Shown: positions 33,421 through 45,873, counted from the stretch's first letter. The stretch is DNA of 64,000 bases from Boletus sp. NGJ (GCA_019096195.1 JAGTXK010000091.1:930001-994000); one strand, 5' to 3'. Numbers and translations are program-made. Notes: generated from the letters alone by a model not told the origin.

Positions 33421-34066
33421 AAACCATCAGTAAACGACCGACTAGTACTATGCAACGAATGATCTCCAAACCGCTGCCGAGAAAGCATACATCCACGTCG
33501 ACCAGAATCGCTCACAAAAATGGGGGTGGGTTATGTACTGCGCTCCTATTGTTCGCAGTAATGATGGTTGAAGAGGCACGAGGAACGACGGCGCGTATTA
33601 ACTTTTCAGTGGGTTGACGGGCTCTCTATGATGGTTTGCCACACAAAGAAACCTCGATGTACATATATAAAGCAAGACTGGTGCGTGATACCTGGCACGA
33701 TGGTTAGGTGACTACTTGTCCCGGGAACTAACTGTCAATGAATTACCAGGTTCTTGTATCCCATCCGCACGTGTAGTGACACAATCGCTTCTCCACAAGG
33801 TCAGATTATTTGCCTGAAGACAAGCTGAAGACAAACGCCGCAGATGATGATGATTCTTACACTTTGATCTACTAGTGCTAGGTGTGGGGAATACCAGCCG
33901 CCCTTCGTTCTTCTGAATTTCTTCAACTCGCCGCAACGAGATGGCCGATCCCACCGCACCGGTTTCACCTCGAAAGCATGTACCAAGGTGATGCTCCGGA
34001 TGATTGTCGGAAAACCAGCTGCGCGGGAGCTTTTCTTTTTTTCCGAGATAGTGGGGATGATCCATC

Positions 34067-35699
34067 GATCCCCAACTTTTTCCGACTTGACTTTTCGCCG
34101 ACGACCAATGGACCTGGACATAGATATATGGGCGTCGCCAGGTCATATCGTACGACGGATTCCTCTGATGCAGGTAATCCGCGACGACGACCGCAATATC
34201 TCCGAGTGCGTGGAAGCTCGAGGTCGTATCGGCACGAATGTACATCGGGCAGCCATCGACTAGGATGGCGAGACTCGATGAAGACACGTCACACTCTCTG
34301 CGGAAGGAATCAGTCTCCAAGTTAGCCGGTAGCCAGTCTCCGCAACTCACCAGAGTTGGTATGGCCAGGCGGCCAAATGCAAAACAGGCAGATTCGTGCA
34401 TGTCTTGTCGTCCAAGCGAACGGGCACATTTTACCTCCTAATTCCCACCAAGGGAGAAGCCAAAAAAAAAAAATCAGATCGTGGTGTCAAGTGAACGGCT
34501 CATGTACGCGTTACGCCCGAGGCTGGGCGGAGCCACATCTTGCCGTGACCATCGGGATTCACAAATATTCATTCCAGGTCACGGTGCGCACGTCCACGAT
34601 GCGATGGTACCATTCCGGCCGTTTCCCGTGCGAAATTGAACCTCGAGGATCCGCCCAACGACACGTTTTCTCGTGCTCTTCTGATATTCAACGCAGCGGT
34701 GGTCGCTACGGTGATCCCTTTGCCACTCCCATGCCCTTTTGCCATATGTAAGAGACAAAAAGAGAGGCTGGGTTCTGGAATGTCGATCGACCAGCCGAGG
34801 TGACATTCGCCATCATACAGTGGCGCAATCACGTCTCGTGCTTGTCGTCGACTATCGATAAACGCGTCCACAACACCACAAGCCAGTCCGACTCCGCACT
34901 GTTCAGATAGATGAAACCCCAAGAGAAGGACGCTATCGCATCGCCTACGCCAACATGATACACGGCAGACGCTCCTCTCGCAAAAAGTCTAGATAGACTC
35001 GCCGCGGTGGGTCGACCTCGAGTCAAATATATCCCTGACTCGGAGACGTGCTTACCTCATATTCCATTCTCCTCGAAGCGAACGACCTTGCACCTCGTGT
35101 GCGTCACTTGAGCCGCATACTAGGAATGTGATGGATCTCGAATAGGATAGTGAATCTGAACGTTCGAGCGCCCATGATCGTCGTGGCCTGGTGACAATGG
35201 CAATAGTGTAATTAGATCTGATAAGCATGGGAAACGGAAACAACATTTGGCGCTGCTGTAATTCGCGACGGTTGTGGATATAGTTATTGTGGGTCGTCCA
35301 GTCGTCGCCTGTGTTTCATCGCCGGTGACGTAGTTGACTTGCTCACTGAAACAACCGAACGCACAGCATCGCGCCCCGTTGACAGCCCGGTGAGGCGAAA
35401 CACCTCAACGTTGCACCGCGACTTGGAGAGTAGTTCCCGACATGTCGGCATTTCCGATCCGAGAGACCGCACGAGCGCCATTAGCCGAACATTTTGGGCT
35501 GCGTTGGGTGCCTAAACAAGGGAATAAACGGCCGGCATAACCCTTGATATCACAGCTGAGGTAGAATCGTCAAGCGAGAACGTTGCATGCAGATATAAGT
35601 TCGGCTCGTCAAACCTTGGATGAATTCTAGACCGATTATGTCAACAAACGAGTTTATTGTACATGGCGCCTCTTCGGGGAATCGAAGATCCTCTTATCG
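34067..35699. other. Interval with weak minus-strand coding-like blocks, no identified gene
   Basis: Right of repeat copy C, several minus-strand open stretches look coding-like: SSLAILVDGCPMYIRADTTS (about 34290-34230), GVVDAFIDSRRQARDVIAPL (about 34880), RLFARGASAVYHVGVGDAIA (about 34990-34940) and MALVRSLGSEMPTCRELLSK (from 35481). Splice-like sites exist between them but no continuous model or family emerged. It may be a decayed gene or a fast-evolving one. An A-tract at 34459-34473 lies between blocks. Confidence 0.3.
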
Positions 35700-38600
35700 T
35701 CACCATCCGCGGCGACGCCCTCCTTTGCCCCACTTCTCCAAGAGGAAAAGTGCCATGTACTCATACACCTCCCTGTTAGCACCTCTTCTGGCGATGCCAT
35801 GGGCACTGCGTGCAGGCAGATCATCAGTGATAAGCGACGGAGCGAAAGAAACATGCGGGTGACCTGTCGGTAAACATCCTGAATCTGAAATTCCGGACTT
35901 GCGCTGCTGTGAGCATGTCGAGCAGATGTGCAGAGTGGGCCAAGTGGACATTGTCATCCCCGCTCCCATGGGCAAATAGGAAATCTATGTTCTCGAACCC
36001 TTCCACGTGCGAAATTGAGGCATTGATGTACCCGCCAGGGTTATCGTTTGGAAGGCCCATATAACGCTCCGTGTAAACTGAATCTGCAACCACCGGATGA
36101 GTTACTCTAGTGCTCGCGACAAAGCTTTGCTTACCGTATAATTGCCAGCTTGTGACGGGCTACAAATTGAGCTGAGCAGCAAAACACGATGAAGCAAAGC
36201 CCATCTTACCGCTATGGCCATAGCCAAGGAATGGATTCCAGCATTGGCTTCGGCGACCTTGGATGCCATGAACCCTCCAAAAGACTAAAGTTGAGAGCCA
36301 TGAGAGTCTATGGTGGTTCACGGTGCAGGTACTCTTACCCAACCCCATATGCCAATGCGTGTCGGGTCCACGTAGTCCTTGCCGGCCCAGATTCTGGGAA
36401 CGTGAGCGGGCAGAAAAAAATTGCGAAAAGAAGCACGGAACACACCGTGCAGCATTGATCTGATCCCGTGTTTCCCAGAACCCCATGTTGTACCTAACTG
36501 GATTGCGCAGCTGACGCCCCTTGTACCCGGTTCCACGCCCGTCGACGACGACAACAACATACTGTAGGGTGCAGACGAGGTAATCATGCCAGTCACGTGT
36601 GTACTCAACGTTGACTTTCTGACTCCCAGGACCACCGTAACTGTTGAAATCAGAACGACAGGAACACGATCCAGGTCGACGGAACACGCACACTGAGAAT
36701 AAAACTGGATACTTCGTGCGCCCAGAATCGTCCATTTTAGGCGGCCGCATTTCCTTCACATTAAGCTCTAAGATCCGGTAAGCGACGGTGTGTCCAAGAT
36801 CGGAACAAACGGCTCACCATAACCATCGCTATCAATCGTCGAGTACGTGATGGTTGCTGTTTCAAATTCTCCAAGGGTTATGTTCAATGCGGCATTATCA
36901 GAGAGGACATAATCGAAATCTGCAAATCGAACAGTGAACCACAATCGATCCTTCTGAAGCACCGAAATTACCTGATCTGTTGACATCCACCACCCTTTGC
37001 CATGGGACATTTGGGCCTGCATAATCTAGTAAATAAAACCCTGCACCAGGTGAAAAGCTGGCGGAATAAGAAGACGGCGCCGATTTGTCGGTTAGGAGGG
37101 TAGGGGGAACTACTGAGTCAGTGTTCGGTGATGAGATCGGAACTGAGTACAGATGACGTTCGATAGATGAACGCGCAGCCTGGAAATAACTGTTTGAATT
37201 TATTTCTTTAGCATCCTGTGCCGAATAAGCAAACGGACATTAAAATCTTAGAGCTCACATCAATCCCCGCTGGGTATCCACCGCTTGAATACCGTTTGTA
37301 ACCTCCCACGTACCAAATGTAAGGAAACGCGGTGTTGAAGAAGTGGCCGGATCAAACAGGGCAATATGATTATATCCATCTTGAGTGGGCACAATGTCCA
37401 GGTAAGCGGGAGATTCCCCAGATAGTAGGCTTGCCGGGACTGGGTAGATATTCTGGCCCTGCGAGTGTGTGGATTACATGAGTTCCAGGTCGTGGATCAG
37501 CTAAACGTTTACTAACTTCGTCAATCCAACCTGCTTCGCCCTCTTCGCCATCGATGCCAAGCCTTCTGACAACTTCGCCCGTCGCAATTCGCCCGGAACT
37601 TGCAGTACCCAAATTGAACAGCACGACGTTCCCATGATCAGCAGCTCTCGTGACTTCCTTCAACACCAATGTTGAGTTGCCAACCCAAGCAACTTGGCTA
37701 ATGATGCTGTTGTTCGCAGGGAAGCTATCGGACCATCTCAAGTTGACAACAACCTCGTCTGCAGCAGAGGTTGGTGCAAACACCGACTGAGTAAGATAAG
37801 CTTCAAGATCAAAAACGTGCACTGATACGAGAGGGTTGTTGTATCCTGGCTTTGGGTATTTAATCACCACATCTTCTGTATATGGGATGACGGCGTAGGA
37901 ATCCTCGGTTGGGTTATAGATAGGAAACTTGTATTCCTCGACAGCAGTTTCGTCGAGGCGAAGAAACGCAATTTTTGAAGAGTCGGGAGACCACCAGAGT
38001 GCATGATCTTGCGCCAGAACTTCTTCCTCGTAAATCCAGTCTGGCACACCATGAAATAATGACGCATTACCACTCGTGGTCACCCGGATGGATGAGGTCG
38101 ATGCACTGCAAGTCAAAATGAGCCACAGGTTCACAGGCGCTCGAAAAACACTCACGATGGCGACGGAAGAATGTAGAGATCATTAGAAGCGACGAAAGCA
38201 ATCGATTCACCAGTAGGCGACCAGGTTGCGTATGCCGTCACTGGGGGATTAGTAGGCGGAAGAAGCGGATAGGTGGCTTTAGAATCCAGGTTGTGAACGT
38301 AGTAATTGCCGAAGCTCGAATGTCTCCATTGCTAATACTAATTTGAGAATCCAAGAAAGAAAAAAGAGAGCTTGTGCATACCTTCTGATGATTCGCTTTG
38401 ACTAGGATGTACTTCATGTCTGGAGAAAGTTTCCAGTCGCTCCAATAAATTATCTGACCGCTCTCCTGCAGGTAGGGTTCAGTGGGAATGTACGTAGCGA
38501 AGGAAGCGACCATTTACGTCTCTGATGTCAGTCAACGAAACCAACGGAGTGGTTGTATTTGTCTTCAAGTCAACAAGTTGAATTTGTCCGTTCTGCCGGG

Positions 38601-39190
38601 TCGAGAAAACACCATCTCCGGCTAATGCTACGTGAGCAAGGAAAGATGATGGCTCATTGTCTACACACCCTCGGGGACCCAGTGAAGATCTTGTGTATGT
38701 TTGCTAAAGGTCCCATTGAATATGTGGTCGAGAGATACCTTTCGCACTCTTGATGCATGGTATGCCTTGCCATGATAAAGATTGGTTGCGGCAAACACGC
38801 CCGATGCAGGCCGACAAGAGTACCAATGATGCCAGGGAGTATATGAGATGCCTCAGGGCAGCCGGCCGCTAAGTGTGACGTGGATATTAACTTCAAAGTA
38901 TTACACTGCGGGAGAGTACTGACTTTACCACCTCCCACTCTTAGGCTGTTCCCTGGTTCCGAGTCCCTGAATTCACCTGGATTCAGCACTTCGTGGCGCG
39001 TTGATTTATCCAGAAAGTGGTCTTCGTCCTCCTCCGAGCTTGGTGGGTCAAACGGCCCATCTCCATAGTAGACTGGTGGTTGCACAACAAGGTCAAGGCG
39101 TGGTTGAGCGCGAGAAGGCTGAGAGGAAGTGTCCACAGAATCCTCGTCTGCGTCATTGTCAGAGACGCGTTCGTAGGTTGGGTTGGGCAT
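35700..39190 (-). CDS. Dipeptidyl aminopeptidase, type II membrane protein (peptidase family S9B)
   Basis: The start is at 39190 (MPNPTYERVSDNDADED): an acidic cytosolic tail of about 90 residues, then after an intron one membrane anchor (LIYSLASLVLLSACIG). The beta-propeller region includes HIFNGTF, LHWVPE, GDGVFSTRQNGQIQLVDLKT and WWSPDSSKIAFLRLDE. The hydrolase domain shows RIGIWGWSFGGFMASK (catalytic Ser), HGSGDDNVHLAHS (Asp) and SAHGIARRG (His). Family members usually read SDH before the catalytic His; here it is SAH. Many short introns are present, one splitting GWG/SFGG. This matches Ste13/Dap2-type enzymes of Golgi or vacuole that remove X-Pro dipeptides. It shares a 185-bp divergent promoter with SYS1. 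Confidence 0.9.
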
Positions 39191-39375
39191 CGCGCGCCCG
39201 TCTAGAATGTTTGAGGACAGGGTAAAGCGAAATAGGTAATCAAGCGATCGGGACTTTCTTACGTAATTACTTAAGATCACGTGAACACTACCTTTGGACT
39301 TCGTTGCAGCGAGCAGGCGAGTTACGAACGAATTCGGTCCGAGGCCTGAAAGCCCTTGGGCGCACTACAGACATC
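39191..39375. promoter_or_regulatory. Divergent promoter of the S9B peptidase and SYS1 genes
   Basis: The 185 bp between divergent start codons contain the palindrome CACGTG at 39278-39283 (an E-box, bHLH-type site) near its centre. Two secretory-pathway genes facing away from each other suggests shared control, which is an inference. Confidence 0.5.
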
Positions 39376-40177
39376 ATGGCGCCTCTACGACAAAGCAGCT
39401 GGGACCCTGTCTTGCTTATTTCTCAGGTACTTTTCCGAGTCATTGTGATCCAAATTGCTGACAAGTTCGTCGTCAGATCATATCCTTGCAGACGTTGCAT
39501 TATCTGACGCTTTCTCTCCTCATCCCCCCACTGCTTACCGTTTTTGCGGAATCCACTTCTCTCATGTATGAAGGAGGTGCCGCTAATGTTGGTATGTGAC
39601 TTTTTCTGTCAATGTGGTTATCAAAGGAGATACAACGTCATTAGGGATGGTAATGGACTGGAGGGAAATGGCTGGCCAACCTACTGTCCGCGGCGTCCAA
39701 GGTGAGGAGCGATGGAGCTCCTATTATGGCGCATGGAGTGGCGGCAAACGAGTGGGTAGTGGGTGGGAAGACGATCAATGGGACGGACGGACGGACCCCA
39801 TACGAGGTTGGGTCATCGCGGTATCCTGGTTGATTGCTTCTTCAGCAGAGTACGTATTCCACGATGCGTACGGTCACGCTCTAACTCTTCTATCAATTAG
39901 TATCTACTACTTGTACACTCTCGTACGGCGGCCTCGCCTCGTCTTGGACTTTGCATTAACATTAGCGTTCAATCACCTGGTGCTCACGACATATTACTCG
40001 GCTTCCATTCCCACTTCCTTGTTCTTCTGGCTTGTCATGATTGCAGGGTCTACTTGCACGGTAATAATCGCAGAGCAACTCTGCGTGAAGAGAGAGATGA
40101 CGGAGGGTCTGGTTATATCTGCGCCAAGGCATGAAACGGATGAGATGGAGATGGGTGGGCTCCTACGTAGAGACTAA
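39376..40177 (+). CDS. SYS1: Golgi membrane protein SYS1
   Basis: Four exons (39376-39426, 39477-39591, 39645-39849, 39901-40177) sum to 648 nt, 215 aa. The protein opens MAPLRQSSWDPVLLISQ and has the SYS1 sequence LQTLHYLTLSLLIPPLL, YEGGAANVGMVMDWREMAG, then GWVIAVSWLIASSADIYYLY, RRPRLVLDFALTL, FNHLVLTTYYSASIPTSLFF: four membrane segments. The third intron (51 bp, in frame) has no stop, so an unspliced reading would still look open, but the family sequence requires its removal. SYS1 anchors the Arl3/ARFRP1 GTPase to the trans-Golgi. The C-terminal ~30 residues are charged and cytosolic. Confidence 0.93.
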
Positions 40178-42770
40178 GTGAGCAGCATACTTCTTTTACG
40201 ATATATCCCTCCCGTTCTTATCTATGATCATAGACGATATTACAATGTACCAGTAATTGCGCATACTTATGACTAGAAAATTCAGGGATGAGTGTTCTTC
40301 CAGTCTGTCAGCCGATCACAGGGTTGCTTGGACATGAGATCATGGAAATGTGCTCAAACCGAAATAGTTGCCGACAACCTCTTCTCCTCAAGCTCAAGGT
40401 TTGGTCTTCACACCACATTAGGTTTCCGTGTGCGGCGCCCTCTGTGCACGCCCTTTGCGGCGTTTTGCTGACATATGTGACCCACTCAGCCTCTGTATCT
40501 TCGTTCAGCGCAAGGTGCATCCAATCAACTCCTTGACATCGCTTCTTTTAATTGATAGTTGCTTCAACGGCGTCCTTTCCTCATCTCCGTTGACATGACT
40601 GGTCCGATCAGTAAGTGTGCAAGTATTCCTCGACAAGGCGATGATTCATCGTGAGCATGTACCTGAAACAGTTACAGTTACCGACTGCGGGAGTTATCAT
40701 CCCGTGGGTATGGATATCCACCTAGGCAGACCAGAGAGCTCCGTACGTCAACAGGTCAGCGCTTCCCTTCAAAGTTTTTAGCGTTGACGCCATAATCATG
40801 TTGAGGAGATCTGGCGATCGGAACGAGTGTGCACCCTCGCACACACAATTGACAAACACAGGCGCCACTCGCACGTACCTTCCTGCCCGAAACCACATGT
40901 TGCCAGCCACTGACGAGAGTGGCGATGACTTCTCTCGCCCACAAAGTGCTTTGAGGGATACATCGAACTCAAACGGCGGAAGGGTGAACACCCATTTCCA
41001 CGGAGAGGTGCCATTGGAGTGACGTACAGGAGTCCTCTCGAAACAAGTTGCTCAATCTACGCTCTAACCTACGGGTGTGGCGTGTCATAATCGCTATGCA
41101 ACGCCATTGGCAGCTGTTCTGCCTCTGTGGCGCGCCACCAGTCAGATTCAGCAGATCGCTGGTGAAAAACCTCCTGTCCATAAAAGGATAATCTGAGGGA
41201 TGACCGGGTCTGTGATCTGATTTTTCTACGCTTCTCGACAAATGCTGACTGATCATACTTGGAATCAGCGCTGTGAAAATAGAACTGGTCCTGTTGATGT
41301 TATTCTGGGTCGTTTGCGCGGGGCCTTTTGTGTGATGTTCGCTAATGACATTCCCAGCTAGATGCATACTGCATGAACGAGAGGGGGCTGCGGTGGCGCA
41401 TCGATTAATATCAAGAGCTCATAGACCCACGCAGTGTCTTGCGACGCTTGGCCTGTGTTCCCGCAAAATCGAGGATTGAAAGAGGAAAACATCGGCCCGC
41501 AATATGAGTACTTGGCACATGGTCCATCAAGCCACTAAATGACTTGTGGCAGAGTCTAGACCTACGCAGACTGAGCTCTCTTGACTCCCTCTTGCAAAGA
41601 AAAAATTGGCCAGGATTCTACACCTCTCGGAACCGTGAACGTTTGAATGATGGATCACAAGGACTCAGCTTCGCTGCCGACAGCACAGGGGTGAGACTGG
41701 TGTCCGGTCAGTGTGAGAATGACAGGCACAGGTTCATTAGGCTTGAATTGCCGGATGGGGACCAAGTATATAACCCGTCGCCTGCTGCAGCGGAGATGCC
41801 TCAGATGAGAGACGCGACGGCGGACGACCCCCAGCGCTGCGCATTCCGAGATCTGGGTTCGCAGATCCGAATTTTTCGCTCTCTTATTGGCCTCCCGGAC
41901 AACCACGACAATCTGGGGTACCTCTCCCTCTTCTGCCCTTCATATTGGTGAGGGGTGACACCTTTGGAATGGTGACGGAGCCTGGGCCTTGCTTTTTGCT
42001 GTCTCTAAGACCTAAGTGTTTACCCGTGCGATTGATCAGCTCAGTTCATTACGAGGCTTGGCGGGCCGGTGTCACGCAACCCGCTTCTATTTGTGGTCAT
42101 CGACCGTGGTGGTCCAGGGCTGCCTGAGGCTCCCGCTCGCAGCGTTGTCTCATTGTTGTAGCCTAGGTTCGTTCACATCTCGTTTCCGTGGTTTTATGTA
42201 TCACAGCAGCAGACGGCAGACCGATCGCCAACTGAGATTCGCTAAGTCAGTGGCAGGGGATCTTACTAGTACCTGGGTACCACATTGCCGTAATGAGTCG
42301 GAACTGGCCCATCTCTGATTGTTCCGCCACGACCACAAGGTAGGGAGTATCGCGACCCTCCCAAACTCCCATAGTTGTACCATTATCATACTCGGTTAGG
42401 CCACCGTAGACGTAAACCGGACCGCACGCTCTGGTAGATATGTCGCTGGGAATGGCTCAGTCACCGAAATAATGCGAGGCCGTGCGGATTCACCTTATCT
42501 GAGTTTACCTCCGACATGCATGTTGCACGAAAGCCGAGTATAGTCACCCACTGTCCCACTCAGTCGCACGTCTAAAGCATCACCCAGTTCGATTGCTGTT
42601 TTTTTTTTTCTACCGGAAAGCCTTACCGAGATGTAATTGATACCGTCTGTTGTCCACTACCCTGCACATATTATATTTGTGCATGAGGCGCTCATAAATC
42701 ATTTAAATACCGAGCGTGGCGAGACACCTGACTCCCCGCTTTCTCCCTCTTCGCCAGCTCCCGCATCGAC
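40178..42770. other. Gene-poor interval
   Basis: No gene could be identified in 2.6 kb. Open frames at 41544-41951 (+, 135 codons) and 40308-40520 (-, reading LNEDTEAEWVTYVSKTPQR) have somewhat coding-like composition but no domain, no start context and no splice partner. No tRNA signature (A and B boxes) was found. It may hold decayed genes. Confidence 0.4.
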
Positions 42771-45700
42771 ATGGACTCCTTGAAAAATATGCTTTCCCCA
42801 CTGGGGATGAATACCAACGCCATTCAGGACACTCTGGTACCCACACACCACTTCTCTCGCCACGGTCCACACTGAAGCTAAGCATCTACCATAGAAACTC
42901 GTCGTCATCGGAGGGACCGTCGAAACAGCGAGACGAGCTTCCATTTCTGCTTGGAATGGTTTCATTGACTGTATGCTCCCGGTTCTTTTTGTGGTCGAAC
43001 CTGGATACTGAGCCCTCTGCCGTAGCGTTCTTCTTGACCGCACACTTCAGCCAGGAGGACTACCCGTATGACTGGTGAGCAGCGTCTTCCGGGTTCAGTG
43101 TGTTTGAGACTGACAGGATACAGGTTAATGCATTGGTTGTCCAAGGCAAGTGGGTCCACGCTATCGCAGCTTCTGCGCCGCTCATATGCGATCTAGCAAC
43201 CTGCATGGGGGCGTAGTCGCGAATTTGAAATAACGACCCGTACCGTCAGTCGCAATGGTCTCACGCAGTCAACCACCGGCGACTTGGAAGATGAAGACGA
43301 AGACGAGGACGAAGATGCTCTCGTACACGGCCGTCGAAAACGCAAAGTGGCGTTCTTGCCGAGTTTAGGTAGGGTTTACCAGACATTGTTTCCCATGCTC
43401 CGTGGCCGGTCTCTGATAGTTGCTGGCAGACACAACTCACACAATTTATTACCGTGGTCATTGGTTGAGAGTACGTGTTCAATTATTGTCATACTCTGCG
43501 ATGTCCTCGGAGAACTCATCCTATCGCCCGCTCTAAAAGATAACGCGGACAAAACGCTATCCGGACTATGGTCACGGTGCTTCTCTCAAGATCAGGTAAA
43601 ACAACTCGTCCTCCCCTTTGTCCGATCTAGCTTACATTGGTTCTAGCGTTGTCGCGCGCAACAACGACATTCTCAAGAAATTGGTCCTGGAAGCTAAGCG
43701 CGAATACGAGAAAGATGCGGAGCACCGCGTCCATATTTTCATGGCCGATACGTGAGTTGTCAATTCCGTAAGATGACGCTGGCGCTTAATGACCGCGCGC
43801 TTTGCAGGACCTATGGCTGCTGGAGGTGGAACGGAGCTCGCCAAAAGCGGCCAATGAGTTCCATTGTGCTTCAGCCAGGAGTCAAAGATATGCTCCTGGC
43901 AGATTGCAAAGACTTCCTGTGCTCCGAAGATTGGTGAGTAACATGTGGAATTTTCCCATGCCACTAAACAATGCTTCCATCTCCCAGGTATGCCGAAAGA
44001 GGTTGGTGAAATGTAATGATGTGATAATTCCCACTCATCAAGTTCATGTGTAGGCATTCCATTCCGCCGGGGGTACCTCCTATACGGTGTTCCGGGAAGG
44101 TATGGCAGCCTCGCACGATACCATATGCTGAACATTGATCCCATCATTACGCAGTGGGAAGACATCACTCATCCATTCGTTGGCTGGTGAACTGGGCTTG
44201 GACATTTATGTCGTCAGCTTATCATCAAAGGGGTAAAAGCTATTTATGGCGTCGTTGCTAGTTGTGCTGACAAATATCTACAGGATGAGTGATAATACGT
44301 TGACGACATTAATGGGACATGTACCGTCTAGGTCGGTTGATTTGCACATCCTCTCGACGGGCCGGCACTGCTAAGCTGTTCAACTTTAGATGTATCTTAC
44401 TTCTTGAGGATTTGGACGCCGCCTTCACGCGCTCCGTCTCTCGTGACTCATCATCCACTGGCGCACCCACGACATCTACGTCAACACCTAGCAACAATGA
44501 TACAAATGATGGATCTACCCTTAGTCTGAGTGGCTTGCTGAACAGCCTTGACGGAGTCGCTGCGGCAGAGGGCCGGTGAGTGTTTCGTCACTGAACTGCG
44601 CGGTTTTTGCCAACATTCGCACCCCTTGATCTCAAGCCTGCTGTTTGCCACGACGAACCATATCGAGCGTCTCGATCCAGCACTCAGCCGGCCGGGTCGC
44701 ATGGACGTGTGGGTGAACTTTACCCATGCAACAAAGTGGCAAGCAGAGGGCATCTTCAAATGCTTCTTCCCCTCCAAGCCTGCCGCCTCGTCATCGACAG
44801 GGGCCACGTCACAAGAAACGACGGACGTGTCCCAACAGAACCTCCCTCTTCCCAAACGTAAGGTCCTTGGGCATGCCATTCCGGTTCTCGAAGAGGCTGA
44901 GATCGCGGAGCTTGCCAAGCGTTTTGCTGATACCATCCCCGAGGGCGAACTTAGCGTGAGTCTCCATTTGGAAACTGAGTTTGGTCCCCTGACACGGGTG
45001 TCATCGTAGGTGGCGGCGTTGCAAGGATACCTCCTGAAGAATAAAGTCCGTCCAAGGGAGTGTGTGGACGAAGTTGGCGATTGGTCTGTGGATGTCCGAA
45101 AATTCCCGAAGTATGTCTGACACGCCTCCCAGGATCATTCAGGAACGTGAGACACGCGAAAAGCTCAAGAAGGAAAAGGCTGAGGTGCGTGTCTACAACA
45201 TGGCATGTGTCAATTAGAGATGGTTGACGTTTCAGCAGCGCGAAGCCAAGGAAAAGGAGGTATGCAGTGACGTCTTGGAGTCCCACAACTACACCGACTG
45301 ACTGAAGGGCTTGCAGCTGGCGGAGGAGAAAGAACGTAAAGAGGTGCAGTCCCACTCCCGGATCCCGATTTTTATTTCATTTTTTTTGACAACGCCCCGT
45401 AGAAGGAAGCCAAGGAGGTAAATTCTCAAATCCTTCCACCCACATGCGCTGATCTGCTTTCCGAATCAAGCAAGAAGAGGAATCGAGAGAGGTCAGCACA
45501 ACGTTTTTCCTCTCTTCTTTCGTGGTCCCATGCCAACCCTTCCCTCGTACACCCGCAGAAGCTTGAGAAAAGGGACCGTTCTAAATCTAAGAAGGCCCAC
45601 CGTGCCGAGGCTGCCATGAAACTCGAGGGCACCGTGCCGAGCGCCGCCACCAGCACACCCGCCGACGCCGTCATTCCCATACTTTCCAACGAATCCGCGT

Positions 45701-45873
45701 CTTCCTCGGAGTCGGACATGAGCAATGGGGGCATCGAGGCGGATACGGAGGAAAGTATGATGTCGGAGGAGGAGCCGGACAGACTTGCCGACGCCGCCTC
45801 TCAGAACAAAGAATTCGCCATGGACAAGTGGATCGCCGTCAAGGGTCAACAGGCGTCGTCTTTGGAAACGTGA
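42771..45873 (+). CDS. BCS1-like AAA ATPase with a K/E-rich micro-exon tail
   Basis: The start is [14 protein letters not shown]. The BCS1 N-terminal domain reads [61 protein letters not shown]. The AAA module has [20 protein letters not shown] (Walker A), [14 protein letters not shown] (Walker B), [36 protein letters not shown] (sensor 1, Arg finger). After the ATPase a Lys/Glu-rich helix is spread over micro-exons of 24, 27, 15 and 21 nt (45236-45491), then a Ser/Glu-rich end. One intron (43146-43196) is GC-AG with a consensus AAG-GCAAGT donor. Classical Bcs1 inserts the Rieske protein of complex III. The charged C-terminal extension suggests this may be one of the divergent basidiomycete BCS1-like paralogues rather than Bcs1 itself. 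Confidence 0.88.

Larger units (their letters stand above)
30364..34066 (+). mobile_element. HNH-unit repeat, copy C (apparently full length, 3703 bp)
   Basis: This copy is bounded by GATGGATCA at 30364 and TGATCCATC ending at 34066, a 9-10 bp terminal inverted repeat (CGATGGATCA outward) also seen at the A/B junction. The parts left to right are a leader with a conserved short ORF, the GTGTA cluster (30928-31022), the HNH_2 gene (31110-32496, +), a convergent second gene (32656 to about 33420, -) and a distal tail of about 0.6 kb without a clear gene. It is inverted relative to A and B. No DDE transposase, reverse transcriptase or tyrosine recombinase was recognised in it. Mobility is inferred from copy number and shared ends, not shown. 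Confidence 0.7.

Noticed and set aside
33712-34401. 229-codon open frame (-) crossing the right end of repeat copy C
   Set aside because: It spans the unit boundary at 34066, so it would be a chance fusion of repeat and flank. In copy B the corresponding frame continues differently.
41390-41470. Possible tRNA or SINE-like start (GGCTGCGGTGGCGCATCGAT)
   Set aside because: There is no matching B box (GGTTCGANTCC) and no cloverleaf could be drawn.
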